The position numbers and the translations under genes are program-made. A stretch of 64,000 nucleotides of DNA from Roseomonas mucosa (GTDB lineage Bacteria > Pseudomonadota > Alphaproteobacteria > Acetobacterales > Acetobacteraceae): assembly GCA_945878375.1 (NCBI GenBank), contig CAMDWG010000004.1, positions 155,694-219,693 of the forward strand, given 5' to 3'. Positions 19,571 through 28,779 of this stretch are shown piece after piece (the first letter of the stretch is position 1; each line of letters starts with the position of its first letter). The notes beneath the pieces are model-generated. The model was not told the origin of the DNA and made no database searches. It saw nothing but the letters and a program-made list of their open reading frames with translations.

Positions 19571-20776
19571 TCACCGTTCGACCAGCGCGATGCGCGCATT
19601 GTACCAGTTCATGAACAGGCTGATCGACAGGCTGATCGTCAGATAGACCAGCATGATGATCGCAATGCCCTCGATCGCCTGGCCGGTCTGGTTCAGCGTC
19701 GTGTTCGCGATGCTGACGATGTCCTGGTAGCCGATGGCGACCGCGAGCGAGCTGTTCTTCGTCAGGTTCAGGTAGTTCGACGTCATCGGCGGGATGATCA
19801 CGCGCAGCGCCTGCGGCAGCACGATCTTCCGCAGGATATCCCCGCGCCGGAGGCCGAGCGCCTGCGCCGCTTCCCACTGCCCGTGCTGGACGGATTGGAT
19901 GCCGGCGCGCACGACCTCCGCGATGAAGCCGGCGGTGTAGGTGACCAGGCCGATCAGCAGCGCGAAGAATTCCGGGCTCACCGTGATGCCGCCGCGGAAA
20001 TTGAAGCCGCGGAGTGCGGGGATGTCGGGGGTGAAGGGCGCGCCGAAGGCCGCCCAGACCGCAAGCGGGACGCCGAGGATCAGCGCGAAGCCCGCCGGCC
20101 AGATCTTCCGCGGCTGGCCATCGGCATATTGCCGGGCGCGCATCGCGCGGGCGTAGGCCCAGGTCAGCACGATCCCCGCCACCATCGCCGCGACCGTCCA
20201 CCAATGCGCGGAGGTCCATTCGATGAAGGGCAGCTTCATGCCCCGGTTCGAGAGGAACACGCCCTCCATCGGGTTCAGCGCCTGGCGCGGCCCGGGCAGG
20301 GCCTGCAGGATCGTGTACCAGAACAGCAATTGCAGCAGCAGCGGCAGGTCGCGGATGACTTCGATATAGACGCCGGCCAGCTTCGACAGCAGCCAGTTGT
20401 TCGACAGCCGCGCGATGCCGATGGCGGTGCCGAGGATGGTCGCCAGCACGATGCCGATGATCGCGACCTTCAGCGTATTCAGCACGCCGACGGTCAGGGC
20501 GCGCAGGTAGTTGTCGGTCGGCTCATAGGGGATCAGGCTCTCGCCGATCGGCAGCCCCGCTTCGCGGGACAGGAAGCCGAAGCCGGTGGCGATGCGCCGG
20601 ACTTCCAGGTTGTGGACGGTGTTCGACCACAGCCACCAGACGACCGACAGCACGAGTCCGACGACCAGCACCTGCCAGACGATGCCGCGCACCCGCTCAT
20701 CGCCCCAGGACAGGCGGAGCGGACGCCTCGGCGGCCCGGCGGAAGCGGTGCGCGGGTCAGCCGCGGACGATGACAT
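19571..20776 (-). CDS. aapQ: polar amino-acid ABC transporter permease AapQ
   Basis: A 401-residue permease with a first helix near 30-48 (VLVVGLVLSVVWWLWSNTV), a periplasmic loop beginning NLEVRRIATGFGFL, and the HisM-type core. The EAA motif HGQWEAAQALGLRRGD lies near residue 325. It is the first gene of this operon. In related bacteria a binding protein (AapJ) usually comes first; none is seen, and the upstream gene is divergent, so the binding protein must be encoded elsewhere or the system uses another one. Confidence 0.92.
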   Translation of the reverse strand: MSSSAADPRTASAGPPRRPLRLSWGDERVRGIVWQVLVVGLVLSVVWWLWSNTVHNLEVRRIATGFGFLSREAGLPIGESLIPYEPTDNYLRALTVGVLNTLKVAIIGIVLATILGTAIGIARLSNNWLLSKLAGVYIEVIRDLPLLLQLLFWYTILQALPGPRQALNPMEGVFLSNRGMKLPFIEWTSAHWWTVAAMVAGIVLTWAYARAMRARQYADGQPRKIWPAGFALILGVPLAVWAAFGAPFTPDIPALRGFNFRGGITVSPEFFALLIGLVTYTAGFIAEVVRAGIQSVQHGQWEAAQALGLRRGDILRKIVLPQALRVIIPPMTSNYLNLTKNSSLAVAIGYQDIVSIANTTLNQTGQAIEGIAIIMLVYLTISLSISLFMNWYNARIALVER

Positions 20777-21028
20777 GCGTCGATCCTGTCACGGCGCGGA
20801 TCATCGCGCGGCGCACGGCATTCATGGTTGTCTTCATCTCCCGGCCGCCGGGCCGCAGCATGGCACTGCCGCCCCGCACCCTCCTGTTCGGGCTCCAATG
20901 CTGCGCCAGCAGCGCGGCGGGATCAATGTCATTGTCTGGGTGTGCAACATGACGGGGCCGCAGACCGCCCCCCTTCACGACCCGGGCCGGCGATGCGACA
21001 GGCAGTCCAGCCGCCAGGGAGACACCGC

Positions 21029-21985
21029 ATGCGCATCATCGGCCCCGAGGAACTCCGCCGCGCCCTGCCCTGGCAGGCGCTGGAAGACGCACTCGCCCGG
21101 ATCTTCCGCGATGGCTGCGCCGCGCCGCTCCGCCACCGCCACGCCCTGCCCCAGCCCGATGCCCCGGGCGCGGGGCCAGAGGGGATGCTGCTGCTGATGC
21201 CCGCCTGGGACCTGCCGGAGACACCGGGGCGGCGGCATAGCGGGGTGAAGATCGTCCATGTCCTGCCCGGCAACGGGGCGCTCGGCCTGCCGGCCGTCCA
21301 TGCCTCCTACCTGCTGTCGGATGCCGCGACCGGGGCGCCCATCGCGCTGCTGGATGGCGGGGAGCTGACGGATCGGCGCACGGCCGCGGCCAGCACGCTC
21401 GCCGGGCGGTTCCTGGCACGCCCCGACAGCCAGCGGCTGCTGGTGCTGGGCTCGGGCAAGGTCGCGACCGCCCTGGCCGAGGCCTGGGCCGCGCGCTTCC
21501 CGATCACGGAGATCGCCATCTGGTCGCGCAATGGCGACAATGCCACGCGGCTGGCAGCGAAGCTCGCATCCCATGGCCTGCCCGCCCGCGCGGCGGCTAC
21601 CCCCGATCCGCGGGGCTTCGACATCGTCTCCGCCGCCACCCTGTCCGACGCGCCGCTGGTGCGGGGGGCAGAGGTCGGGCCGGGGACGCATATCGACCTG
21701 GTCGGCGCCTTCCGCCCGATGATGCGGGAAAGCGATTCGGCGCTGATCGCCCGCGCCACGCTGGTGGTGGACACCCGCGCCGGCGCCCTGGCCGAGGCTG
21801 GGGATATCGTGCAGGCGGTCGCGGAGGGCGCGATCACGGAGGCCCATGTCGCCGCCGACCTCGCGGAACTCTGCCGCGGCGCGCATCCCGGCCGCACCCG
21901 GCCCGAGGAGGTGACGGTGTTCAAATCCGTCGGCTGGGCCGGCGAGGATCTGGCCGCCGCCATCCTCGCCGCCGGGGCGGCGTAG
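21029..21985 (+). CDS. ornithine cyclodeaminase / mu-crystallin family protein
   Basis: A 318-residue protein. The N-terminal dimerisation part contains HSGVKIVHVLPGN (the family KxV substrate site), and the Rossmann segment LLVLGSGKVATALAEAW lies near 131-147. DLVGAFRPMMRE and TVFKSVGWAGEDLAAA are family signatures. The reaction could be ornithine cyclodeamination or reduction of a cyclic imino acid such as 1-pyrroline-2-carboxylate. It is divergent from the amino-acid transporter (252 bp between), so a role in amino-acid catabolism is plausible. GGGAG precedes ATG 21029. Confidence 0.87.
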   Translation: MRIIGPEELRRALPWQALEDALARIFRDGCAAPLRHRHALPQPDAPGAGPEGMLLLMPAWDLPETPGRRHSGVKIVHVLPGNGALGLPAVHASYLLSDAATGAPIALLDGGELTDRRTAAASTLAGRFLARPDSQRLLVLGSGKVATALAEAWAARFPITEIAIWSRNGDNATRLAAKLASHGLPARAAATPDPRGFDIVSAATLSDAPLVRGAEVGPGTHIDLVGAFRPMMRESDSALIARATLVVDTRAGALAEAGDIVQAVAEGAITEAHVAADLAELCRGAHPGRTRPEEVTVFKSVGWAGEDLAAAILAAGAA

Positions 21986-21987
21986 CC

Positions 21988-22383
21988 CTACCGCGCGAAG
22001 GCAGGCCGCAGCCGTGCCGGGCGGCCGGGGCTGACCGTGACCACGGCATGCTGGCGAAAGCGGCGCGCCAACGCCGCGATGCGCCGCGCATCGCCGGCGA
22101 TCAGCAGGTGATGCTCCGCCCAGCCGCGCCCCCTGCCCCATCCCTCGGCCAGCACGGCGCCCCGCGCGGCCTGTCTCAGACCGGCCTGAAGGCGCCGGTT
22201 CCAGCCCGGCGGCATGGGGCGGCTGAGTGGGTTCCAGGCGGTGACGAAGCCGGCGGCGCGCAGCCCGTGCCGCCGCAGCAGCGCATCCATCGCCGCGCTG
22301 CGCCGCCCGACCCGCACCACGACCCCGCCCGCCTCGTAGGCCGTACGCAGGAAGGCCGCGCGCAAGGCCGGGCGCATCCTCAA
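21988..22383 (-). CDS. DUF3293 domain protein
   Basis: A 131-residue small protein with the DUF3293 pattern: FVTAWNPLSRP in the first half, followed by the LAEGWGRGRGWAEHHLLI segment and a C-terminal LARRFRQHAVVTV. The function of the family is unknown. It overlaps the RlmI-like gene by 4 bp (22380-22383), so the two are translated together. Confidence 0.75.
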   Translation of the reverse strand: MRMRPALRAAFLRTAYEAGGVVVRVGRRSAAMDALLRRHGLRAAGFVTAWNPLSRPMPPGWNRRLQAGLRQAARGAVLAEGWGRGRGWAEHHLLIAGDARRIAALARRFRQHAVVTVSPGRPARLRPAFAR

Positions 22384-23564
22384 TCCAGGGCGAGCAGCAG
22401 GCCCTTGAGATAGGCGCTCTCGGGCAAGGCGGGGTGGACGGGGTGGTCGGGGCCGGCGCCGACGCTCGCCAGGATGCGGGCGGGCCGCCGCGCCCGGCCC
22501 ACCCCCCAGGCGATGGCCTCCGCGAAGTCTGGCGGGCCGACATGGTGGGAGCAGGAGGCGATGAACAGGATGCCGCCCGGTGCCGTCACCTGCGCGGCCA
22601 ACCGCGCGAGCTTGGCATAGCCCTTCATCGCGGCGGGGATGTCCTTGCGGGTCTTGGCGAAGGCGGGCGGGTCCGCCACCACCACCTCGAACCGCCGGCC
22701 GGAGGCGGCCATGCGTTCCAGGTGTTCCAGCGCCTCCGCCTTCAGCGGCGTCACGCGGTCGGCGAAGCCGGCGCGGGCGGCGGCCTGCATCGCGAGGTCG
22801 AGCGCATGTTCGCTGCGGTCGAGCAGCGTGACCTGCGCCGCGCCAGCCCGCGCCGCCGCAAGCCCGAAGCCGCCCAGATGGCAGAAGGCATCCAGCACCG
22901 TCCGGCCCTTCGCCAGCCGCGCGACCAAGGCGCGGTTCGGGCGCTGGTCGAAGAACCAGCCGGTCTTCTGGCCGCCCAGAAGGTCCACGGGGAAGGAGAG
23001 GCCGGCTTCCTCGACCGTCGCGGTGCCATCGGTGCCGAGCGCGAGGGCAACGGATTCCTCCAGCCCCTCCAGCTTCCGCACCGCCGCGTCGTTGCGCGCG
23101 ACGATGCTGCGCGGTGTGACCAGGTCGCGCAAAGCGGCCAGGATGTCGGGCAGCGCGCGGTCCATCCCCGCCGTATTCGCCTGCACCGCCAGCGCATCGC
23201 CGTAGCGGTCGATGACGAGGCCCGGCAGGCGATCCGCTTCCGCATGGACCAGGCGGTAGAAGGGCGCGTCGAACAGCCGGTCACGCAGCGCCAGGCATTG
23301 CCCGATCCGTGCGGCGAACCAGCCGGCATCGCAGGGCGCCGCGGGATCGGGATCCAGGAAGCGCGCGGCGATCAGGCTGTGCGGGTTGAAGTGCCAGGCG
23401 CCGTGCTTCACGCCGTCATCGCCTTCCAGCCGCACCACGCAGCCCGCCGGCAGGGCGCGGGCGTCGGCGGTCATGGCGATCTCGTTGGAGAAGGCCCAAG
23501 GATGCCCCGCCTTCACGCGGCGGTCGGCACCGGGGTTGAGCCGGATCAGGGGACGCTCGGTCAT
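22380..23564 (-). CDS. class I rRNA large-subunit methyltransferase, RlmI-like
   Basis: A 394-residue enzyme. The N-terminal PUA-type segment (HPWAFSNEI near 21-29, WHFNPHSLIAARFL) is followed by a Rossmann methyltransferase: VLDAFCHLGGFGLAAA near residue 223 binds SAM, and VVADPPAFAK near 298 and FIASCSHHV near 337 complete the m5C-type site with its catalytic Cys. RlmI modifies C1962 of 23S rRNA in E. coli; the same target is likely but not certain. The DUF3293 gene is coupled downstream. Confidence 0.88.
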   Translation of the reverse strand: MTERPLIRLNPGADRRVKAGHPWAFSNEIAMTADARALPAGCVVRLEGDDGVKHGAWHFNPHSLIAARFLDPDPAAPCDAGWFAARIGQCLALRDRLFDAPFYRLVHAEADRLPGLVIDRYGDALAVQANTAGMDRALPDILAALRDLVTPRSIVARNDAAVRKLEGLEESVALALGTDGTATVEEAGLSFPVDLLGGQKTGWFFDQRPNRALVARLAKGRTVLDAFCHLGGFGLAAARAGAAQVTLLDRSEHALDLAMQAAARAGFADRVTPLKAEALEHLERMAASGRRFEVVVADPPAFAKTRKDIPAAMKGYAKLARLAAQVTAPGGILFIASCSHHVGPPDFAEAIAWGVGRARRPARILASVGAGPDHPVHPALPESAYLKGLLLALD

Positions 23565-23583
23565 GGCGGGGGTTATGCGGCGA

Positions 23584-24483
23584 CTATCCCCGGATGGCCA
23601 GCACGACGCCGCCGATGGTCAGGGACAGCGCGGCGACTTCCCGCAGGCCCAGCGGCTCACCCAGGAACAGCGCGGCGCCGGCCACGCCGACCACCGGCGT
23701 CAGCAGCGTCCCCGCCGCCGCCGCCGAGGCCGGCAGCCGCTTCAGCGCCGCGAACCAAGCGAGGTAACACAGGCCAAGCGGCGCAAGCCCGCCATAGAGC
23801 AGCAGCCACCAGGTCTGGGCGCTGAAGGCCGCCGGGTCCGGGCGCTCCACCAGCGCGGCGGCGACGAGCAGCGGCGCGCAGCCCAAGCCCATCTGCCACG
23901 CGGCGGAGGTGGCGGGCGGCAGGCCGACCGGCCAGCGCTTGCCCACCACCGTGCCGAGCGAGAACAGCACCGCCGCCGTCAGCGCGATGGCAACCCCCGG
24001 CAGCTTGTCGATCCCCACATCGATGCCGCGCCCGAGCACCAGCACCAGCAGCCCCGCCAGCCCCATCCCCAGCGCCAGCACCCGGCGCGGCGTGATCCTC
24101 TCGCCCAGCAGCCACAAGGCAAACAGCGATGCCCAGACCGGCATGGTGTAGCAGACGATCGTCGCCTCGGCGGCGGCGAGCCAGAGCAGGGAAAAGGCCG
24201 CCAGCCCCATCCAGGCGGTGACGTTCAGCAGGGACGCCACGACCAGCCGCGGCCACAGCCTGCGCGGAACCGACAGCGCCTCCCCCTGCCGCAGCGCGAT
24301 GGCGCCGAGCAGCGCGACGCCCACCGCCGCGCAGATCACGCGCATGGAGAAGGGCGGCACTTCCTCCAGCAGCAGCTTCATCGCCGGCCAGTTCAAGCCC
24401 CAGCCGATGACGGTCACCAGCAGCAGCAGCAGGCCCGTCGGGTCGGGGCGCGCGGGGGGCCCGCGCGGGTCAGGATGCGGAAT
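23584..24483 (-). CDS. EamA (DMT) family transporter, probable ATT start
   Basis: A drug/metabolite-type permease with ten helices in two EamA repeats (YTMPVWASLFALWLLGERI closes the first). The first canonical start, GTG 24417, falls inside helix 1 (GLLLLLVTVIGWGLNWP) and has no ribosome binding site. Further upstream, no ATG, GTG or TTG occurs before the in-frame stop at 24511. ATT at 24483 is preceded 7 nt away by AAGGAA and would add a short cytoplasmic tail, IPHPDPRGPPARPDP, plus a complete first helix (299 residues). I therefore place the start there. The substrate is unknown. Confidence 0.78.
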   Translation of the reverse strand: MPHPDPRGPPARPDPTGLLLLLVTVIGWGLNWPAMKLLLEEVPPFSMRVICAAVGVALLGAIALRQGEALSVPRRLWPRLVVASLLNVTAWMGLAAFSLLWLAAAEATIVCYTMPVWASLFALWLLGERITPRRVLALGMGLAGLLVLVLGRGIDVGIDKLPGVAIALTAAVLFSLGTVVGKRWPVGLPPATSAAWQMGLGCAPLLVAAALVERPDPAAFSAQTWWLLLYGGLAPLGLCYLAWFAALKRLPASAAAAGTLLTPVVGVAGAALFLGEPLGLREVAALSLTIGGVVLAIRG

Positions 24484-24496
24484 CGGGCTGTTCCTT
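24481..24496 (-). promoter_or_regulatory. Shine-Dalgarno AAGGAA and ATT start of the EamA gene
   Basis: On the minus strand AAGGAA (24496-24491) is followed after 7 nt by ATT (24483-24481). This is the only well-placed ribosome binding site upstream of the complete first membrane helix. ATT is a rare but real bacterial start codon, best known from infC. Confidence 0.5.
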
Positions 24497-24556
24497 GGCG
24501 AGGATGCGCTTCAGCCTATCCGCGCTTCACCGCGTGGTGGAACAGCCCCGCGCGCC

Positions 24557-25270
24557 TCAATCGGCGGGCAAGCCCGCCGACACGGCCCAGCGCCGGACGC
24601 AGAACACGGTGTTGCTGCCGAGCTTCCACACCGTCTCCGGCACCGCGGCCGCCACCATGATCTCCGGCAACAGGTGGTCGAGCAGCGAATAGCTGCGCGT
24701 GAGGCCGAAGACGGCGCCGAGCGTGACATCGAAGCTGGAGCGGCCGAAGCGGCGCTGGCTGCGCGACTGGCCGAAGCGTTCCTTGCGCTCCTCGCGGTCC
24801 ATGCGCGGATCGGCGTCTTCCTGGTAATAACCGGACGAGATCGGCACCGAGAAGATATGGTAGCCGCCGGGCTTCAGCGCCGCATGCAGGCGCTGCAGGA
24901 AAATCGTGTAGTTCCCCACCACCTCCTGCACCACGTGGTGGTGCAGGACGATATCGAGGCTGCCGGGCTCCAGCTCATCGAGATCGACCGCCGGATCGAA
25001 GACGCGCTCGCCCTCGGCCGGATTGCGCGGCTTGAGCGTCGCCGGGTCATAGGACGCGCCGAGCGTCGCGCGGAAATGCTGGGACAGATCCGGCTCCGGC
25101 CCGATATGCAGCACGCGCGCGGCGGGTGTCGGCCGGACGACCCAATCGAGCAACAGCTTGGTCGCGCGCGTCCGCTCGACGGAACCGCAACCGTCGCAGC
25201 GAGCAGCCGGCCGGCCGAATTCCTCGGAGAAGCTGTGGCCGCCACAGATGGGGCAGGTGATCTCGGACAC
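24557..25270 (-). CDS. SAM-dependent methyltransferase with N-terminal zinc ribbon
   Basis: A 237-residue protein starting at GTG 25270, with GAGG 7 nt upstream. Four cysteines in CPICGG and CDGCG (residues 6-29) form a small zinc ribbon. The Rossmann part has VLHIGPEPDLS (SAM-binding loop), then LDIVLHHHVVQEV and LKPGGYHIFSVPI. Methyltransferases of this build are often found beside glycosyltransferases. It precedes the large GT2 gene's 3' end by 169 bp on the same strand, so a role in modifying a surface glycan is plausible. Acceptor unknown. Confidence 0.8.
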   Translation of the reverse strand: MSEITCPICGGHSFSEEFGRPAARCDGCGSVERTRATKLLLDWVVRPTPAARVLHIGPEPDLSQHFRATLGASYDPATLKPRNPAEGERVFDPAVDLDELEPGSLDIVLHHHVVQEVVGNYTIFLQRLHAALKPGGYHIFSVPISSGYYQEDADPRMDREERKERFGQSRSQRRFGRSSFDVTLGAVFGLTRSYSLLDHLLPEIMVAAAVPETVWKLGSNTVFCVRRWAVSAGLPAD

Positions 25271-25439
25271 GCGCTACCTCACAATTCAAGAGCCTCGGCG
25301 CCTAATCCTGTCGGGCTCAGGCTGCAAGGCGAAACTTCACCGCAGCCGCGACGCGCATGGCGGCCCGGCGGGGCGATCCAGCGCCGGTCCCGAAGGTTGG
25401 CTCGACGCCGGACCGTGCCTTCCCCGCGCCCCCGGAGAC

Positions 25440-27647
25440 TCACGCGGAGAGCACGACCGCAAGCTCCGCCGGCGTATCGGTGACCACGATCTGCTCCGGC
25501 GCGCCGAAGGCCCGCTGCGACAGCGGGAAGCCGACATGCAGCGCCTCACCGAGCCCGAGCTGGCGGATGTGCCAGGTGCCCCAGGCCTCGGCATAGTCGA
25601 GCCGGACGGGCGAGAAGCGGAACTCGTCGAAGGCCGTCACGCCCGACAGGGTCAGGGAGTTCTCGTGGTGCAGGCCGAGCCCGAGGCAGGTCTCGATGTC
25701 GAGCACCGAATCCGGGCCCAGCGCGTGGCGGATGCGCCAGAGCATCTCGGAATCCGCGCCGACCCGGACGGAATCGAACAGCCCGACGCGGTCGAACACC
25801 TCGCGGCGGATGAAGGTGGAGGCAGGGTTGCGGTGGATATAGCCGCCGCCGCCCTTGCGCAGCACCGAACGCCCGGCCGCGTCCATGCGGACCCAGTTCG
25901 ACATGCTCGCCGCCGGCTCACCTCGGCGCATGGCCGCCAGGTGATGCTCGATCCGCTGCGGATGCATCCAGTCGTCGGAATCATGCAGCGTGACGAAGGC
26001 GCCGCGCGCTTCCAGGATCGCGCGGTTCTTCGAGCAGTAGGTGCCGATATTCGTCGCGTTCCGCAGCAGCCGCACCCGCGGGTCGCGCGCCATCAGCTCC
26101 CCCACGATGCCGACCGTGCCATCCGCGCTGCAATCATCCACCACCAGCAGCTCGATATTGCCGCAGCTCTGGTCGAGCACGCTGCGGATCGAGCTTTCGA
26201 TGGTCGCGGCGGCGTTCCAGGCGGTGGTGACGATGCTGACCAGCGGGTGATCGTCGCGACGCGGCAGGCTGGACAGGCCGATGCCGAACAGATGCGCCGC
26301 CGGATCCTCCGCGCCCAGCGCCGGCGCGGCGACGCCCTGCAGGCGGAAGAACGCGGCGACACGCGCCTCCCAGGTTTCCGCATCCTCCTCCGAGAGCGCG
26401 AGGTTGCCGAGCGCCAGGTGGCATTCCGGCAGCGCCATCCCGTCGCGCATCATGTCCAGCACGATCCTGCTGGCCTGCACCCGCTGGCCGTTCGCGGCGA
26501 GGAACTCGGCCACGGAGAAGCGCCCGGCCGGGCCGAGTTCGGGCCGCAGATGGATCGCGATGGCGTAGAGTTCCGCAGCCCGCGCCGGCTCTGTGCCGCC
26601 GATCACGTCGGCCAGGGCCATATGCGCTTCCCAGTCCAGCGGATCCTCTCGCACCAGCCCCTTCAGGATCCGCGTCGCCTCCGCCACCCGGCCCGTGCGC
26701 AGGGCGGCGATGGAGAGGGTCTTGAGCAGCCGGTTGCGGTCGCTGGGCTGCAGCGCGCCGGGGGCGGCGGCATCCGCGGCCAGCGCCGCATTGCCGGCGT
26801 CCCAGGCGGACCGCGCCATGAAGAGCCGCAGGAACAGCCGCGCGGCGAGCATCAGGATCAGCGATTCATAGGGCGCGCAACGGCCCGCCGGCACCTCGAC
26901 CAGGCGCGCATGGAGGTAGAGGATCAGTTTCTCGTCGTTGCGGAAGGCGTTGTACAACTCGCCGCGCAGCTTCGGGTCGGAAGGATCCGTCAGCACGCGG
27001 CGCCACAGCGCCTCTGCCCGGGCGCGGTCGAGCCAGGGTCCGGTGATGCGCGCCTCTCGCTGCGGCGCGGGCGCCGGGTCGGCGGGGCGGGAGGCCGGGG
27101 ATGCGGCCTTGGCCGAGCCGCGCTTCGACTGTGCCTTCCCACGGGCCGGCCCGGCCGGTGGTGCCTCGGGCGGGGCGACGGGGCGGGGCAGCGCGAGGCC
27201 AGCGGCGGCTTCCGCCGTGGGGTGCGCCGCCGCCACATCCTCGATCAGCTTCAGCAGCGCCGGCAGGCGGCCATGTTCGGGAAAATCCGTCCGCAGCCGC
27301 GCGGCCAAGGCGGGATCGCGCAGCAGCAGGGCCAGCAGGCCCAGCCAATCCTGCACCTTCGGCAGCGCCTGGGTGCCCTCGGCCGAGATCCCGAGCACAT
27401 CGGCGATCCAGCGCAGTTCCGGCTGGGTGGCGGCGAAGGCGTCGCGGTGATGCGGCATCGACGCGCGGGCCAGCACGCCGTTGCGGACCACGCCTTCGAG
27501 TTCCGTCCCCAGCAGGATGAGGTCGGCGGACAGGCCGAGCGGTCGCTGGCCGAGTTCGGACAGCGCCCGCTCGGATGGCTGGCGGCCGAGGAGAAAGAGG
27601 ATGAGGCGGCGGATCTCCGGGGCGGTCGGGATGCGGCTGCGATGCAT
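25440..27647 (-). CDS. large glycosyltransferase family 2 protein with helical repeat N-terminus
   Basis: A 735-residue protein. Residues 1-120 are helical, 130-200 are a low-complexity Ala/Pro/Lys linker, and 200-430 look like TPR-type repeats (AALRTGRVAEATRILKGLVR). From about 463 a GT-A fold of family GT2 follows: PLVSIVTTAWNAAATIESSI, then VVDDCSADGTV and the DxD-like HDSDDW. The fold transfers sugars from nucleotide sugars to a growing glycan or protein. No membrane helices are seen, so it is cytoplasmic or peripheral. It is the first gene of the glycan region. Confidence 0.85.
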   Translation of the reverse strand: MHRSRIPTAPEIRRLILFLLGRQPSERALSELGQRPLGLSADLILLGTELEGVVRNGVLARASMPHHRDAFAATQPELRWIADVLGISAEGTQALPKVQDWLGLLALLLRDPALAARLRTDFPEHGRLPALLKLIEDVAAAHPTAEAAAGLALPRPVAPPEAPPAGPARGKAQSKRGSAKAASPASRPADPAPAPQREARITGPWLDRARAEALWRRVLTDPSDPKLRGELYNAFRNDEKLILYLHARLVEVPAGRCAPYESLILMLAARLFLRLFMARSAWDAGNAALAADAAAPGALQPSDRNRLLKTLSIAALRTGRVAEATRILKGLVREDPLDWEAHMALADVIGGTEPARAAELYAIAIHLRPELGPAGRFSVAEFLAANGQRVQASRIVLDMMRDGMALPECHLALGNLALSEEDAETWEARVAAFFRLQGVAAPALGAEDPAAHLFGIGLSSLPRRDDHPLVSIVTTAWNAAATIESSIRSVLDQSCGNIELLVVDDCSADGTVGIVGELMARDPRVRLLRNATNIGTYCSKNRAILEARGAFVTLHDSDDWMHPQRIEHHLAAMRRGEPAASMSNWVRMDAAGRSVLRKGGGGYIHRNPASTFIRREVFDRVGLFDSVRVGADSEMLWRIRHALGPDSVLDIETCLGLGLHHENSLTLSGVTAFDEFRFSPVRLDYAEAWGTWHIRQLGLGEALHVGFPLSQRAFGAPEQIVVTDTPAELAVVLSA

Positions 27648-27741
27648 GGGTGCGGTCCAGAATGCGCGTCCCGCCCTGGTGCCCGACAGGCGTTCAGATC
27701 ATGGCGCGCCGGGCGATAGACAATTCTCGCCAAACCATGCG

Positions 27742-27773
27742 CCACCCTGGTGGGCCACCGTGGGAGGGTGGCT
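27742..27773. repeat. inverted repeat between the GT2 and FkbM genes
   Basis: GCCACCC near 27742 pairs with GGGTGGC ending near 27773 across about 18 nt. It lies in the 229-bp divergent gap between the GT2 gene and the first FkbM gene, where composition shifts from GC-rich to clearly AT-richer DNA. It may be an operator or a cassette boundary. No other feature is seen in this gap. Confidence 0.4.
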
Positions 27774-27876
27774 GTCGATAGCCGCTCGGTGTTAGAAGGA
27801 CAAGGGTTTGTCGCCTAGTGGTCGCATATGAATATTTTCGTTCGCTTTCGTCGATTTTTGCGATCACTGATCGGAT

Positions 27877-28725
27877 ATGATTTTCAAGGCTGGATCGAGG
27901 AGCGCACCGGTGTTCGTAAACAGCAAATGGATGAAGGATATCGTCCGGGTTCTGGGCGACGAAGCCAACCCACCCGCTCCCCGGGAGATTAGGCGCCTAG
28001 ACAAGAAATTCTTCAACCAAACACTCTGGGCCCTCGCAGAACAGAAAAAAAATCTCGACGCATCCTCGCGCGAATGGCTAGGGTTCATGGGATTTGTGAT
28101 GAGTCACGAGAAGGAACACTTCGGACAACTCGCGCAGGACATGTGGGTTCTATGGGAGACCAAACAGAAGACGAATGGATATTTCGTCGAATTCGGCGGC
28201 GCAAATGGAAAATTCTTGAGCAATAGCTACCTTCTCGAGCACGGTTTCGGTTGGCGCGGCATCGTGGCAGAGCCCAATATCGGCTTCCATGAGGAACTGC
28301 GCGCGAACCGCAGCTGCGACATCTCGCCCCTCTGCGTCGCGGCCAGGACCGGGGAACGCGTTCGCTTCCACTGCACGCGCCAGGGCGAATTGTCCCGCAT
28401 GGCCGGCATCGAGTCTGGCGACAGGCACGACCGGTCTGAGTACACTGAAATCGAAGTTGAGACCATTTCGTTGGACGACCTGCTCGACAGGCACAACGCC
28501 CCTGATGTCATCGACTACCTCTCCATAGACACGGAGGGGTCGGAGTTTGATATCTTATCGCATCGCGATTGGACGCGGAGACGGATCCAACTCATCACTG
28601 TTGAGCACAATGGCACAGATTGGGGGCCGAAGATATTCGATTTGCTTTCTTCGGTTGGTTATGAGCGTAAATTTTCTGAATTCACTCGGTTTGATCACTG
28701 GTACGTGCTGCGTGATGACGCGTGA
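27877..28725 (+). CDS. FkbM-family methyltransferase 1
   Basis: A 282-residue protein whose C-terminal two thirds form an FkbM Rossmann methyltransferase: GYFVEFGGANGKFLSNSYLL near residue 105 binds SAM, IVAEPN follows, and the DYLSIDTEGSEFDIL block near 215 is diagnostic. FkbM enzymes O-methylate sugars or macrolide hydroxyls. Codon use is much less GC-rich than in neighbouring genes, indicating transfer. No strong ribosome binding site precedes ATG 27877. Another frame from ATG 27828 (MNIFVRFRRFLRSLIGYD) reads like a natural N-terminus and stops in frame at about 27992, so an N-terminal frameshift is possible. Confidence 0.82.
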   Translation: MIFKAGSRSAPVFVNSKWMKDIVRVLGDEANPPAPREIRRLDKKFFNQTLWALAEQKKNLDASSREWLGFMGFVMSHEKEHFGQLAQDMWVLWETKQKTNGYFVEFGGANGKFLSNSYLLEHGFGWRGIVAEPNIGFHEELRANRSCDISPLCVAARTGERVRFHCTRQGELSRMAGIESGDRHDRSEYTEIEVETISLDDLLDRHNAPDVIDYLSIDTEGSEFDILSHRDWTRRRIQLITVEHNGTDWGPKIFDLLSSVGYERKFSEFTRFDHWYVLRDDA

Positions 28726-28779
28726 TTATCCGACCCATACCAGGATCGGTGCCCCACAACCAATGATAAGGCCACTCTC

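Noticed and set aside
18423..20219. 598-codon frame that would fuse extra sequence to AapM
   Set aside because: The first part overlaps aapQ out of phase and is Arg/Gly/Ala-rich; the real AapM begins at ATG 19565.
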